Origin: UBA2882 sp045542735
GTDB taxonomy: Bacteria; Bacillota; Clostridia; Lachnospirales; Lachnospiraceae
DNA: 45,643 nucleotides
Reading direction: 5' to 3'
Assembly: GCA_045542735.1 (NCBI GenBank)
Contig: JAZQLQ010000007.1
Span: forward strand, 1 to 45,643
The notes under the pieces are model-generated. The model was not told where the DNA came from. It saw nothing but the letters and a program-made list of their open reading frames with translations, and searched no databases. A program made the translations under genes and the position numbers. Each line of letters begins with the position of its first letter. The first letter of the stretch is position 1. Positions 34,074 to 42,535 of the stretch are shown in pieces.

Positions 34074-35021
34074 ATGTCCTTTTTGAAAAAGTACCTCGAA
34101 CAAAATATAATAAGTGCATTTTCTCTCCGGACACATTTCAAATCATACACTGACAAACATCATTTGATTATCCCCAAGATCAAAGAATATTGTGCAAATT
34201 ACCTATTTTCAAAAAGGATGTCCTCTGTCATCTTACTGGATTCGAAGGGCAGTCTGACCGTTGAGGCTGCCCTTGTCATTCCCCTGTTTTTATTTGCTGT
34301 CATGGCAATCTTATCCTTTGTCCAAATGCTGCATATGCAGATGGCAATGGATGGAGCCATGCATCAATGTGCCAAGGAGCTGGCAACCTATGGCTATGTA
34401 CAGAGCATGTGGAGTCAGGGGCAAGAGGCTGATTTACCTCTGCCGGCGGAAATGTTGTTTTCTGAGATCTATGTCAAACAACAGGTGGAAAACGACCTGG
34501 GAAGTGATTATCTGAAAGCCTCTCCGCTAAATGGAAATCTTTATTTTTTGGATAGCCGCATCATGGAGAATGACCGTATAGAATTGCATAGTTCTTACTA
34601 TGTATCGCCTTTCTTTTCCCTGTCTCCCACAGCCGGATTTTTGACCGGACAAACGGCAGTGGCCAGGGCGTTTACGGGCTATGACAATCGGGCATCGGCA
34701 AGCGCAACTCATAAGGAGGAGTATGTCTTTATCACAGAATATGGTACGTCTTATCACAGGAATCGGGGGTGTCCCTATCTGGATTTATCGGTACGGAAGG
34801 AGTTTGATGACAATTTATCTGCTTTGCGCAATAAGGATGGAGAAAAATACCATGCCTGTCAAAGCTGTGTAGGGACCGTAGCAACCAATCTGGTTTTTGT
34901 AACCGATTATGGTGAGGCTTATCATAGTGATATTTTATGTAGTGGATTACGAAGGACCATAGAGTCTGTGCCAATTTCCCAAGTAGGAGGTAGGACACCT
35001 TGCCCCAAATGTGGGCATTAA
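34074..35021 (+). CDS. TadE-like pseudopilin with two Cys/His modules
   Basis: A 315-residue protein. A 58-residue N-terminal head precedes a prepilin-like GSLTVEAALVIPLFLF (59-74) and a TM helix. The exported part ends in two related modules. Module 1 (217-267) is VFITEYGTSYHRNRGC ... CQSCVG, and module 2 (273-313) is VFVTDYGEAYHSDILC ... CPKCG. Each has YG..YH....C and a CxxC, the pattern of a small metal-binding module also found at the C-terminus of some secreted nucleases. Two of these on a pilus protein is unusual. Start ATG 34074 has GGGAGG about 8-12 bases upstream. Confidence 0.8.
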   Translation: MSFLKKYLEQNIISAFSLRTHFKSYTDKHHLIIPKIKEYCANYLFSKRMSSVILLDSKGSLTVEAALVIPLFLFAVMAILSFVQMLHMQMAMDGAMHQCAKELATYGYVQSMWSQGQEADLPLPAEMLFSEIYVKQQVENDLGSDYLKASPLNGNLYFLDSRIMENDRIELHSSYYVSPFFSLSPTAGFLTGQTAVARAFTGYDNRASASATHKEEYVFITEYGTSYHRNRGCPYLDLSVRKEFDDNLSALRNKDGEKYHACQSCVGTVATNLVFVTDYGEAYHSDILCSGLRRTIESVPISQVGGRTPCPKCGH

Positions 35022-35031
35022 AAGGAGAAAC

Positions 35032-35451
35032 ATGAGTAGAGAGATATGCTTTAACATTTTTCTGGCATTGTGGTCGCTGGAAGATATCAGGAGGAAGAAA
35101 GTAAAGTTGTGGCCCATACCTATATTTGCCCTGTGGCAGTTGGTTTTTTTGTCACGACAAGAAACCGGACTTTGGATCAGTAGTCTGTGTGGAATGGCAG
35201 TGGGAATCGTCTTTTGTGCTGTGTCCATGATTTCCCGGGGTGTAATTGGTCTGGGAGACGGATGGGTCATTGGTTTGTTGGGATTTTATATCGGCTTGCA
35301 AAAACTCTTGCCGGCATTAGGCATTGCGTTCTTTCTGGCAGGAATGACTGCGGCGGTATTTATCATATTTAATAAAGGGAAAACGGCGCGCTTACCTTTT
35401 ATACCTTACATATATGTAGGATATTTGATTATGTGGAATTGTTTCAGATAG
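35032..35451 (+). CDS. prepilin peptidase-like protein, A24 family (second copy)
   Basis: A 139-residue membrane protein. SLEDIRRKKVKLWPI (first Asp near 15) and GVIGLGDGWVIG (GxGD near residue 73) are the two catalytic sites of A24 peptidases. The rest is hydrophobic helices. It differs clearly from the first-copy peptidase in the same operon. It may process a different subset of prepilins. Start ATG 35032 follows AAAGGAG; GTG 35011 overlaps the gene before. Confidence 0.75.
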   Translation: MSREICFNIFLALWSLEDIRRKKVKLWPIPIFALWQLVFLSRQETGLWISSLCGMAVGIVFCAVSMISRGVIGLGDGWVIGLLGFYIGLQKLLPALGIAFFLAGMTAAVFIIFNKGKTARLPFIPYIYVGYLIMWNCFR

Positions 35452-35454
35452 GAG

Positions 35455-35943
35455 ATGGAAGATTTGGTAAAGGATTTGTTTGTAGATTTAGAAATGGATA
35501 TGAAAAATATGCTTGGAAAGAAGCGCGCCTTTTTCATAGATGAAAGAGGAGCGGCAACGGTGGAAGCTGCTGTTGTCGTTCCTATCTTCCTATTGATTAT
35601 TGCTGTTATTTTGCACCTAACCTTTTTTCTCTATGACAGTTGTACCTTGGAGCGTGCCGCTAATGTGGCATGTTTGAGGGCAGGTCAATTGCTCTGGGAT
35701 ACCAACGACTTGCGATTGCAAAAAGCAGAAGACGGTGTCTTGGATGTATTGGGAGGAAATCTATTGGGAGTGCAGGATGTAGAACAGGATATAAAAGTGA
35801 AAGGAGACCGGGTAGAGGTTCGACTATCTGCACAATATAAGTGGTGGACTATCCATGTCCGTAAGGAAAAGAAACTATTTAATCCGGTGCAGTTTGTCAG
35901 GGATTGCAAAAAAGCGGAAGGAGTCATAAAAAATGATGAATGA
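35455..35943 (+). CDS. TadE-like pseudopilin
   Basis: A 162-residue protein with a 30-residue head, DERGAATVEAAVVVPIFLLI (prepilin site and TM helix) and a short exported part (QDIKVKGDRVEVRLSAQYKW). It is a typical TadE/TadF-size minor pilin. ATG 35455 lies directly on GGAG; TTG 35464, 9 bases after GGAG, is a likely true start. Its end overlaps the FHA gene by 11 bases. Confidence 0.85.
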   Translation: MEDLVKDLFVDLEMDMKNMLGKKRAFFIDERGAATVEAAVVVPIFLLIIAVILHLTFFLYDSCTLERAANVACLRAGQLLWDTNDLRLQKAEDGVLDVLGGNLLGVQDVEQDIKVKGDRVEVRLSAQYKWWTIHVRKEKKLFNPVQFVRDCKKAEGVIKNDE

Positions 35944-37270
35944 ACAATATAAAAGAGAAAATCATAAAAGTTATCTGGTTTTAAAGTTGGAGGATTTGTC
36001 GCAAGAGGCAGATTATGGCATGAAAATGCTGTGTGAGAATCCTTTAGACAATTTTTTATCCATGTCAGTACATGTGTTTAACGGGGAAAAGGAATTGTGC
36101 TATGACATCAGCTCCAAGCAAACATTTCAGATATTGTACGAAAAAAGAATGCTTTACAAAGAAGACTTGGAAAAGTTGTTTTCGGACTTGGAAAAAGCAC
36201 TGAAGCAATTGGATGAATATTTGTTGGAACCGGAGTGTCTGGTGCTGGAACCATCTTACATATATGTAAGAGGTTGTGACAGTGGCTTATCTTTCCTATA
36301 TGCGCCCTTCCGAAATGATGATTTTGAAGAAATGGTTTATGATTTTGCAGAATACATATTGGAGAAAATCTGCAATGAAGACGAGGATGCGGTGATGTAT
36401 GCCTATAGCTTTTACCGTTATGTAAAAGAAGAAAAAGGGGACTTATCTGTAGCTTTAGAGAAGGTAACAGAGACACTTAAGGTATCCAAAGACATAACAG
36501 AAGCTACTTCTTATACAGAAGTAGAGGAGGTAGAGCCCTCTGTTAATTCATATGGTACGTTACAGGAAGATACACAAACGGATGAGGAACAAAAATCCTA
36601 TGTCAAGGTGATGCGAACCAGCTTTTTTGCAGTCCTTGGTTTATCCGGATTGGGTATGATGATTTATAGCGTGTGGAAATATGCACTTTCTTTTTCTACT
36701 CTTTTTTCCCAAGCAGAGTCTGTGGTAGGAGCAGGGATATGTGCAGTGGCTATTGGTGGTCTTGTGCTGTTTTATGTACTGGAGAGGTATTCTGACTGCC
36801 ATGAAGCAAGTGATGCGGATATACTATTTTCCCAATCCCCATTGGATTTTCGGGGAGAGATTGGGCAGCAGGATAAAGATATTTTATATGATGAAGAGCC
36901 TGATAGGGGGAGCTGTTCAGATGTCGAAACAGTGGAGGATTTTGCGACGGTTTTATTGCAGGAAAATTGTTATAAGGAACAGCGCATTTTAACGGGACGG
37001 GTCAAGGGCAGAAAAAGACAGATTGATCTTTCGTCTTTCCCTTTCGTGGTTGGAAAGAATAAAGAACAGGTAGATTATGCCTTGGAAGATGCTTCTGTCA
37101 GCCGGGTACATGCCCGTTTTACCTTACGGGATGATGTCATATATCTGACAGATTTAAACAGTACCAATGGAACAAAGAGAAATGGAGTTTTACTGGAGCC
37201 CAATGAGATGGTTATGTTGGAAGCGGATGATGAAATTACCTTTGGCAGACTTACTTTTACCTATCATTGA
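35933..37270 (+). CDS. DUF6382/FHA-domain membrane protein of the Tad operon
   Basis: A 445-residue protein. Residues about 1-190 match the DUF6382-type domain seen in clostridial Tad loci (NPLDNFLSMSVHVFNGEKEL, LEPSYIYVRGCDSGLSFLYA). Two TM helices follow (about 225-285, AVLGLSGLGMMIYSVWKYAL and GAGICAVAIGGLVLFYVLER). An FHA domain (about 360-445) contains VVGKNKEQVDYALED, SVSRVHARF and LNSTNGTKRNG, so both ends are cytosolic. FHA domains bind phosphothreonine peptides, so pilus assembly may be linked to a Ser/Thr kinase. It ends the operon. Confidence 0.85.
   Translation: MMNEQYKRENHKSYLVLKLEDLSQEADYGMKMLCENPLDNFLSMSVHVFNGEKELCYDISSKQTFQILYEKRMLYKEDLEKLFSDLEKALKQLDEYLLEPECLVLEPSYIYVRGCDSGLSFLYAPFRNDDFEEMVYDFAEYILEKICNEDEDAVMYAYSFYRYVKEEKGDLSVALEKVTETLKVSKDITEATSYTEVEEVEPSVNSYGTLQEDTQTDEEQKSYVKVMRTSFFAVLGLSGLGMMIYSVWKYALSFSTLFSQAESVVGAGICAVAIGGLVLFYVLERYSDCHEASDADILFSQSPLDFRGEIGQQDKDILYDEEPDRGSCSDVETVEDFATVLLQENCYKEQRILTGRVKGRKRQIDLSSFPFVVGKNKEQVDYALEDASVSRVHARFTLRDDVIYLTDLNSTNGTKRNGVLLEPNEMVMLEADDEITFGRLTFTYH
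36254..36271. repeat. 18-base palindrome inside the FHA gene
   Basis: Identical to 33289-33306; both encode S-Y-I-Y-V-R in frame. Confidence 0.9.
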
Positions 37271-37325
37271 CACACTTTTTAGAAAATGATACCCTTTTGA
37301 ATAGAATGAGAAAAGAGTTAACTAT

Positions 37326-38393
37326 ATGGAACAAAGAATTTCTTACTTTTTAGGACAAAACGGGTATCTGAAGATGCTTACCACTCTTTCCGAATTCACG
37401 ATTTTCTTTAAAAAAGAAAGTGGATTTGTCAGTATGGTTGAGCTGGTAAATATGGATAAGAATCCCTATGTGACAAAAGAATCGTTAAAAGATGTGAAGC
37501 AAAAGGCAATTTGGCGTTTTCGGGATCAGGGCATCGATGAAGTACATCCACTGGTACTGTGTATATCTTCCGATATGGAAAAAGCAGCTTCCTTGGGAGA
37601 AGGAGAGTATTTTTATTGGATTGTAGATAAAGAAAACGGACAGCTGATTATACCGGAAGGTAAAGCAGAAGACTTTTATGGCATGAAAAGCGTAGTAGAG
37701 GGGTGGCTTACTGCCGATTTTGACAGTTCCATGAAGGCGGAAGCGGGCACATATCAGCCGGGTGGACGTCAGATCAAGAGTTTTATGGATTTGCCCTTTA
37801 TCAATCATGGTATTTTTTCTATCAATATGATTGTATTTACTTTCTGTACATTGATGGGAGATGTGTTGTATAATTATGGAAAGCTCAGTCTGCCGGAAGT
37901 ATTGGCAGGAGATGAGTACCGTTTGATTTCCCATATGTTTTTCCATGCAGATATGTCGCACTTGGCAGGAAATATGATTATTCTGTTCTTTCTTGGTGAG
38001 ATATTGGAAAGAGAAATGGGACATATCAAGTACTTTATTACCTACTTTGGAGCCGGAATTGGCGGTGCTGTAGCTTCGTTGTATATGCAATCGGAGCAGT
38101 TGGCAGCGGGTATGAAAGTGGCAGGTGGCATTGGAGCCAGCGGTGCCATTTTTGGTATACTTGGAGGTTTGTTGTGGGTATTGATTCGCAACAAAGGCCG
38201 TTTGGCAGGGCTCACATCCATGAAGATACTGTTTTTGATTTGCTATGCACTATATGGAGGACTGACCAGTCCCCGTGTTGACAATGCCGCACATATTGGC
38301 GGTCTTATAGCAGGATTTATATTTACGGCGATATTATATAATAAGAGAAAACAAAGTGTGCAGAAGTTACAGGAAAGGGAAGAAAACCGATGA
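37326..38393 (+). CDS. rhomboid-family intramembrane serine protease
   Basis: A 355-residue protein. A cytosolic N-terminal domain of about 165 residues precedes the six-TM rhomboid core. Core motifs are HADMSHLAGNM, GIGASGAIFG with catalytic Ser272, and AAHIGGL with catalytic His323. It cleaves TM segments of membrane proteins within the bilayer; the substrate is unknown. It lies just after the Tad operon, and its N-terminal domain is not recognised. Its stop overlaps the next start by 4 bases (ATGA), so the two genes are co-translated. Confidence 0.92.
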   Translation: MEQRISYFLGQNGYLKMLTTLSEFTIFFKKESGFVSMVELVNMDKNPYVTKESLKDVKQKAIWRFRDQGIDEVHPLVLCISSDMEKAASLGEGEYFYWIVDKENGQLIIPEGKAEDFYGMKSVVEGWLTADFDSSMKAEAGTYQPGGRQIKSFMDLPFINHGIFSINMIVFTFCTLMGDVLYNYGKLSLPEVLAGDEYRLISHMFFHADMSHLAGNMIILFFLGEILEREMGHIKYFITYFGAGIGGAVASLYMQSEQLAAGMKVAGGIGASGAIFGILGGLLWVLIRNKGRLAGLTSMKILFLICYALYGGLTSPRVDNAAHIGGLIAGFIFTAILYNKRKQSVQKLQEREENR

Positions 38394-39388
38394 GAATTCA
38401 CATTTACTATGGTGGAAGAGGATTGATGGATGATCCCACATTGTTTGTTATCAACAAAATGCAGGAAGTTCTGGAGGAATTGAATGTCACTGTTGAGCGT
38501 TATATGCTGGCAGAGATGAAAAATGATATTATTACACTTCCCCAGACCTTGAAGAATGCAGATGGTATCATTCTGGCAACAACAGTAGAATGGCATGGTA
38601 TCGGCGGATATATGCAGATGTTTTTAGATGCTTGCTGGTTGTACGGTGATAAAGAGAGAATCAGCAATATTTATATGTGTCCTGTTGCCATGAGTACCAC
38701 CTATGGTGAGCGTGATGCCAAGCTCAATCTGTTAGAGGCATGGGAGATTCTCGGTGGTAAGCCTTGTAGTGGTATCTGTGGATATATTCCGGATACAGCT
38801 CTTTTGGAAAACACCAAGGATTATATCAGTATTATCGAGAAAAAAGCAGAGAATATGTACCGCACCATTAACCAAAAGGTTGCCAGCTTCCCTGCAAGTA
38901 ATCAGACAGTTAACAAGACGGTTGCCATCAATAAAAATATTAACCTGACACCTCAGGAATCAGAGCAGTTGTCCCAGTATGCGGCGGATGAATCCTATGT
39001 TCAGACCCAAAAAGAAGATATCCGCGAGTTGGCAAATTACTTTAAGGGTATGATGGACCGCGATGAAAATGAGGATGAAAAACTGGCGGAAGCGTTTAAA
39101 ACACATTTTAAACCACAGCCCGGATATAAAGCATCTTATAAGATTAGTATTGATGGTAAAAAAGAGCCTTTGTGCATGAAGGTTCAGCAGACTGAGCTGG
39201 AGTGTGCATGGAAGGATGAAGCAGATTGTGATGTATTGATCAGCACGGATATGGATACCGTTTTGGAGATTACCCGTGGCAGAATGACTTTCCAGAGAGC
39301 CTTTATGAGTGCCGGCAGTATGAAAGTAAAGGGTGATTTCAAGCAGCTTCGTATGTTAGATCAGTTATTTGTATTTATGGAAGAGTAA
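38390..39388 (+). CDS. flavodoxin-like / SCP2 fusion protein
   Basis: A 332-residue protein. Residues about 1-165 have a flavodoxin-like NAD(P)H/FMN fold (RIHIYYGGRGLMDDPTLFVI, then ADGIILATTVEWHGIGGYMQ). Residues about 185-332 end in an SCP2-type lipid-binding fold (KASYKISIDGKKEPLCMKV, DCDVLISTDMDTVLEITRGR, AFMSAGSMKVKGDFKQLRML). SCP2 domains bind sterols or lipids. An FMN enzyme plus a lipid-binding module suggests a hydrophobic substrate. It overlaps the rhomboid gene by 4 bases. The HIT gene follows 13 bases later. Confidence 0.8.
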   Translation: MRIHIYYGGRGLMDDPTLFVINKMQEVLEELNVTVERYMLAEMKNDIITLPQTLKNADGIILATTVEWHGIGGYMQMFLDACWLYGDKERISNIYMCPVAMSTTYGERDAKLNLLEAWEILGGKPCSGICGYIPDTALLENTKDYISIIEKKAENMYRTINQKVASFPASNQTVNKTVAINKNINLTPQESEQLSQYAADESYVQTQKEDIRELANYFKGMMDRDENEDEKLAEAFKTHFKPQPGYKASYKISIDGKKEPLCMKVQQTELECAWKDEADCDVLISTDMDTVLEITRGRMTFQRAFMSAGSMKVKGDFKQLRMLDQLFVFMEE

Positions 39389-39401
39389 TGGAGGAGCAAA
39401 G

Positions 39402-39812
39402 ATGAAGGACGCAAATTGTATTTTTTGTAAAATTGCCAATGGAGAGATTCCCTCTAAGGCAATTTATGAAGATGAAGATTTTAAAGTAATTTTGGATTTG
39501 GGACCGGCTACCAAGGGCCATGCACTGATTCTTCCCAAGGAGCATGCGGCCAATTTGTTTGAATTACCGGATGAGACAGCCTCCAAAGTATTGGTGTTGG
39601 CAAAGAAGCTTGGTGCACAGATGAAAGATAATCTGAAGGCAGATGGTATGAATCTGGTACAGAACAATGGTGAAGTGGCAGGCCAGACCGTGCATCACTT
39701 CCATATGCATCTGATTCCCCGTTATGAAAACGACGGACAAAAGATTCTTTGGAATCCCGGTGAAATGACACAGGACGAGCTGGAAGAAATTAAAAACACC
39801 ATCATTGGTTAA
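39402..39812 (+). CDS. HIT-family nucleotide hydrolase
   Basis: A 136-residue histidine-triad protein. CIFCKI near the N-terminus (zinc-binding Cys6, Cys9) and HHFHMHLIP (His99, His101, His103) form the active site. It hydrolyses nucleoside phosphoramidates or dinucleotides in the cytoplasm. Start ATG 39402 lies behind GGAGGAG; the upstream start at 39369 overlaps the previous gene. Confidence 0.95.
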   Translation: MKDANCIFCKIANGEIPSKAIYEDEDFKVILDLGPATKGHALILPKEHAANLFELPDETASKVLVLAKKLGAQMKDNLKADGMNLVQNNGEVAGQTVHHFHMHLIPRYENDGQKILWNPGEMTQDELEEIKNTIIG

Positions 39813-39840
39813 AGAAATTCCTCTTTTTTAAAAAGAATAT

Positions 39841-39869
39841 TTGACAAATGCGTTAGCAAACGCTAACAT
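39841..39869 (+). promoter_or_regulatory. promoter and palindromic operator of the DtxR/MntR-like gene
   Basis: TTGACA (39841-39846) and TAACAT (39864-39869, 17-base spacer). GTTAGC-AAAC-GCTAAC (39852-39867) is a perfect inverted repeat in the spacer and -10, consistent with autorepression. A second, overlapping one is GCGTT-AGCA-AACGC (39850-39863). Confidence 0.65.
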
Positions 39870-39934
39870 ATAAGGGTAAACATGATTACAAAGGAACAAT
39901 TAATTTACAATTTTGAAAAAGAGGAGAGATACAT

Positions 39935-40312
39935 ATGCAGGAATCAGGCGGAAATTATTTAGAGACCATATATTTATTACAGAAAGAGGGCAAAGATGTA
40001 CATTCTGTTGATGTAGCAAAGGCTTTGGGCTTTTCCAAACCCAGTGTCAGCCGTGCTATGGGTCTTTTAAAAGATGCAGAGTACATTGAAGTTGCAAAGA
40101 ATGGTGTCATCACATTGACTAAATCCGGTCAGAAAAAAGCCAAAGAGCTTAGCGATAAAGGAGATTTAATCGTTAAATTCCTTATGATGACCACAGATGT
40201 AGATCAGAAAGTGGCAGAAAAAGAGGCTTCCAAGATGAAACACTTCATCCAGAATGAGACTGTAAAAGGTATCAAGAGTTTTATCAAACAGGTTGAAGAA
40301 TACGAAGAATAA
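39935..40312 (+). CDS. DtxR/MntR-family transcriptional regulator, metal site degenerate
   Basis: A 125-residue regulator with winged-helix DNA-binding (YLETIYLLQKEGKDVHSVDV, GFSKPSVSRAMGLLK) and a short dimerisation domain. The plan matches MntR. Against the Bacillus subtilis MntR ligands as I recall them (Asp8, Glu11, His77, Glu99, Glu102, His103), the matching positions here are Asn7, Glu10, Gly76, Ser99, Lys102 and His103, so most ligands look lost. It may regulate without manganese or through another cue. It lies behind a promoter with a palindromic operator. Confidence 0.8.
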   Translation: MQESGGNYLETIYLLQKEGKDVHSVDVAKALGFSKPSVSRAMGLLKDAEYIEVAKNGVITLTKSGQKKAKELSDKGDLIVKFLMMTTDVDQKVAEKEASKMKHFIQNETVKGIKSFIKQVEEYEE

Positions 40313-40323
40313 GTAGTTAGCCC

Positions 40324-40352
40324 TTGACAAAGAGGGTTGGATTATTTACAAT
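40324..40352 (+). promoter_or_regulatory. promoter of T-box/tyrS
   Basis: TTGACA (40324-40329), 17 bases, TACAAT (40347-40352). Confidence 0.85.
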
Positions 40353-40374
40353 TTGTTTAATTTCAAGCAAATAT

Positions 40375-40674
40375 TTTACCAAAGGCGATGACCGGAACAA
40401 GTAAGATATAAGGAAACGCACAGAAAGTAGCCGGCTGATGAGAGGCGCGCGGGAATCTATATCCGAATACATCCGATAGCTGCACACCGAACGTGGTAAC
40501 CGTACCGCAAGGACAAGGAACTATAAGTAGGCTGTGACGGAGGATAACCGTTAACATATCGGCGTATACCGGCAGGTGCACGTAGTGAGGCAAAAAGTGT
40601 GAGCTTTTTGTAAAGACAGGTGGTAACACGGGATTTTACCCGTCCTTTCAGAGTTGAGAGGACGGGTTTTATAT
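40375..40674 (+). promoter_or_regulatory. tyrosine T-box leader of tyrS
   Basis: A structured leader of about 300 bases. The specifier is GAA-TAC-A with TAC (Tyr) at 40468-40470. The T-box sequence AGGTGGTAACACGG lies at 40618-40631, with TGGT whose T fits the A discriminator usual in tRNA-Tyr. The antiterminator side ACGGG-ATTTTA-CCCGT precedes the terminator CCCGTCC (40639-40645) / GGACGGG (40660-40666) with TTTTAT. Uncharged tRNA-Tyr should favour read-through into tyrS. Confidence 0.92.
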
Positions 40675-40712
40675 TGTAAGAAACACCGCAATAAAGAAAA
40701 GGAGAAAGCAAA

Positions 40713-41936
40713 ATGACAGTATTTGACGAATTGAAGGCAAGAGGACTTCTTGCACAGTTGACAGACGAAGAAGAGATTAAAGAATTAGTAAACAACGGAA
40801 AAGCAGTATTCTATATCGGTTTTGACCCTACTGCAGACAGTCTTCATGTAGGCCACTTTATGGCACTTTGCCTGATGAAGAGATTACAGATGGCAGGTAA
40901 TAAGCCCATCGCATTGATTGGTGGCGGTACAGCCATGATCGGTGACCCTTCCGGTAGAAGTGATATGAGAAATATGATGACAGTTGAGACCATTGACCAC
41001 AACTGTGAGTGCTTCAAAAAACAGATGAGCAAATTTATCGATTTCTCTGACGGAAAAGCGATGATGGTAAATAATGCAGAGTGGCTCCGCGACTTGAATT
41101 ATATTGAATTCATCCGCGATATCGGAGCTCATTTCTCCGTAAACAGAATGTTATCTGCAGAATGTTACAAACAGAGAATGGAAAAAGGTTTGAGCTTCTT
41201 GGAGTTCAACTACATGATTATGCAGAGTTACGACTTTATGGCTTTATATGAAAGATATGGCTGTAGTATGCAGTTTGGTGGCGATGACCAGTGGAGTAAC
41301 ATGCTTGGCGGTACCGAGTTGATTCGTCGTAAACTTGGTAAAGATGCTTATGCCATGACTATTACCCTGTTATTAAACTCCGAAGGAAAGAAAATGGGTA
41401 AAACACAGAAGGGCGCAGTATGGCTTGATCCCAATAAGACAACACCTTTCGAGTTTTATCAGTACTGGAGAAATGTGGCAGATGCCGATGTATTAAAATG
41501 TATCCGTATGCTCACATTCTTACCTTTGGAAGAAATCGAAAAAATGTATGCTTGGGAAGGTAGCCAGTTAAATACTGCAAAAGAAATCCTTGCTTTTGAG
41601 TTAACAAAGATGATCCATGGTGAAGAAGAAGCTGTCAAAGCACAAGAATCCGCAAAAGCATTATTCAGTAGCGGAAATGCGGCAGATATGCCTACAGCAA
41701 CTTTGGCAGATGCAGATTTCCAGGATGGCGCTATGGATATTCTTTCCGTATTGGTAAAATCCGGCTTGGTTACATCCAGAAGTGAAGCCAGACGTGCGGT
41801 TGAGCAGGGTGGTGTTTCTGTAGATGGTGAAAAAGTGGCAGATATCCGCGCAACCTTCACAAAAGACCAGATTGGTACAGATGGTATCGTTGTAAAACGT
41901 GGTAAGAAAAACTTCCGTAAGGTTGTTGTAGAGTAA
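40713..41936 (+). CDS. tyrS: tyrosyl-tRNA synthetase
   Basis: A 407-residue class I synthetase. VGHFMAL holds the HIGH-type motif, KKMGKTQKG the KMSKS-type loop, and the C-terminal S4-like RNA-binding domain has SRSEARRAVEQGGVSVDGEKV. It attaches tyrosine to tRNA-Tyr in the cytoplasm. A T-box leader specific for tyrosine controls it, which confirms the substrate. ATG 40713 lies behind AAAGGAG. It is full length for this subtype. Confidence 0.97.
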   Translation: MTVFDELKARGLLAQLTDEEEIKELVNNGKAVFYIGFDPTADSLHVGHFMALCLMKRLQMAGNKPIALIGGGTAMIGDPSGRSDMRNMMTVETIDHNCECFKKQMSKFIDFSDGKAMMVNNAEWLRDLNYIEFIRDIGAHFSVNRMLSAECYKQRMEKGLSFLEFNYMIMQSYDFMALYERYGCSMQFGGDDQWSNMLGGTELIRRKLGKDAYAMTITLLLNSEGKKMGKTQKGAVWLDPNKTTPFEFYQYWRNVADADVLKCIRMLTFLPLEEIEKMYAWEGSQLNTAKEILAFELTKMIHGEEEAVKAQESAKALFSSGNAADMPTATLADADFQDGAMDILSVLVKSGLVTSRSEARRAVEQGGVSVDGEKVADIRATFTKDQIGTDGIVVKRGKKNFRKVVVE

Positions 41937-41954
41937 TCATAAGGATGTGATGAC

Positions 41955-42458
41955 ATGGAGTTTTCTCCGGTTATGAGAATGCAACTTGTCAATGCCGTAG
42001 AGCGGGTTCTCCATGCACCGGGGAACCCGTCTCATGATTTAAAGGAAATGACCATTGTCCTGGATTATCATATGGAAAAAGAGACAGTGGTTGCATTGGG
42101 CAAGTGGGTGGCAACAACATTAAAAAATCATAGTCGTACCTTTGCAAATGTCCGTTGCAATCTATTGCGTTGGATAGATGACGACACCTTCCGCAATGAA
42201 ATATGCCCTTTATCAGCCATGCAATTGGGCCGCTTTTCAGAAGGATATGAGAAAAACGCACAGACCAAGCGGGTGGAATTGTTGTGTGATAATCTAAAGC
42301 GATTTCACGCAAGAAGTAAACTGGTGCTGGTACTTACCGATTATGAATACGAAATCGTAGATGAAGCAAAATTAAAAGAGACTTTATCTCCGTTCTTAAA
42401 ATACAAAATTGTTTTTACAGATGGAAAAACTGTGAAAATAGCCAGAGACCTGACCTAA
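41955..42458 (+). CDS. unknown protein after tyrS
   Basis: A 167-residue soluble protein, start ATG 41955 behind AAGGATGTGAT. I do not recognise the family. It begins with helices (MRMQLVNAVERVLHAPGNPS), contains strand-like stretches MTIVLDYH and SKLVLVLTDYEYEIVD, and ends in KYKIVFTDGKTVKIARDLT. Alternating strands and helices would fit a small alpha/beta domain. Only 18 bases separate it from tyrS and it may share its transcript. Confidence 0.65.
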   Translation: MEFSPVMRMQLVNAVERVLHAPGNPSHDLKEMTIVLDYHMEKETVVALGKWVATTLKNHSRTFANVRCNLLRWIDDDTFRNEICPLSAMQLGRFSEGYEKNAQTKRVELLCDNLKRFHARSKLVLVLTDYEYEIVDEAKLKETLSPFLKYKIVFTDGKTVKIARDLT

Positions 42459-42477
42459 AGAGAGTTTTAAAGGACAT

Positions 42478-42535
42478 CCTCCTTGTTAAACTGAAGTCAT
42501 AACAAGTGACAGACATTTAGCAAGGAGGTTTTATT
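42478..42535 (+). promoter_or_regulatory. hairpin burying the ribosome site of the 35-residue gene
   Basis: CCTCCTTGTTAAA (42478-42490) pairs over 13 positions (one G-U) with TTTAGCAAGGAGG (42516-42528), which contains the ribosome site AAGGAGG. The 25-base loop has its own GTCA/TGAC pair. TTTTATT follows, so it also has the form of an intrinsic terminator. Confidence 0.7.

Noticed and set aside
37485..38090. 201-residue reading frame on the - strand
   Set aside because: It lies wholly opposite the rhomboid gene, whose catalytic motifs are intact; no start signal or recognisable domain.
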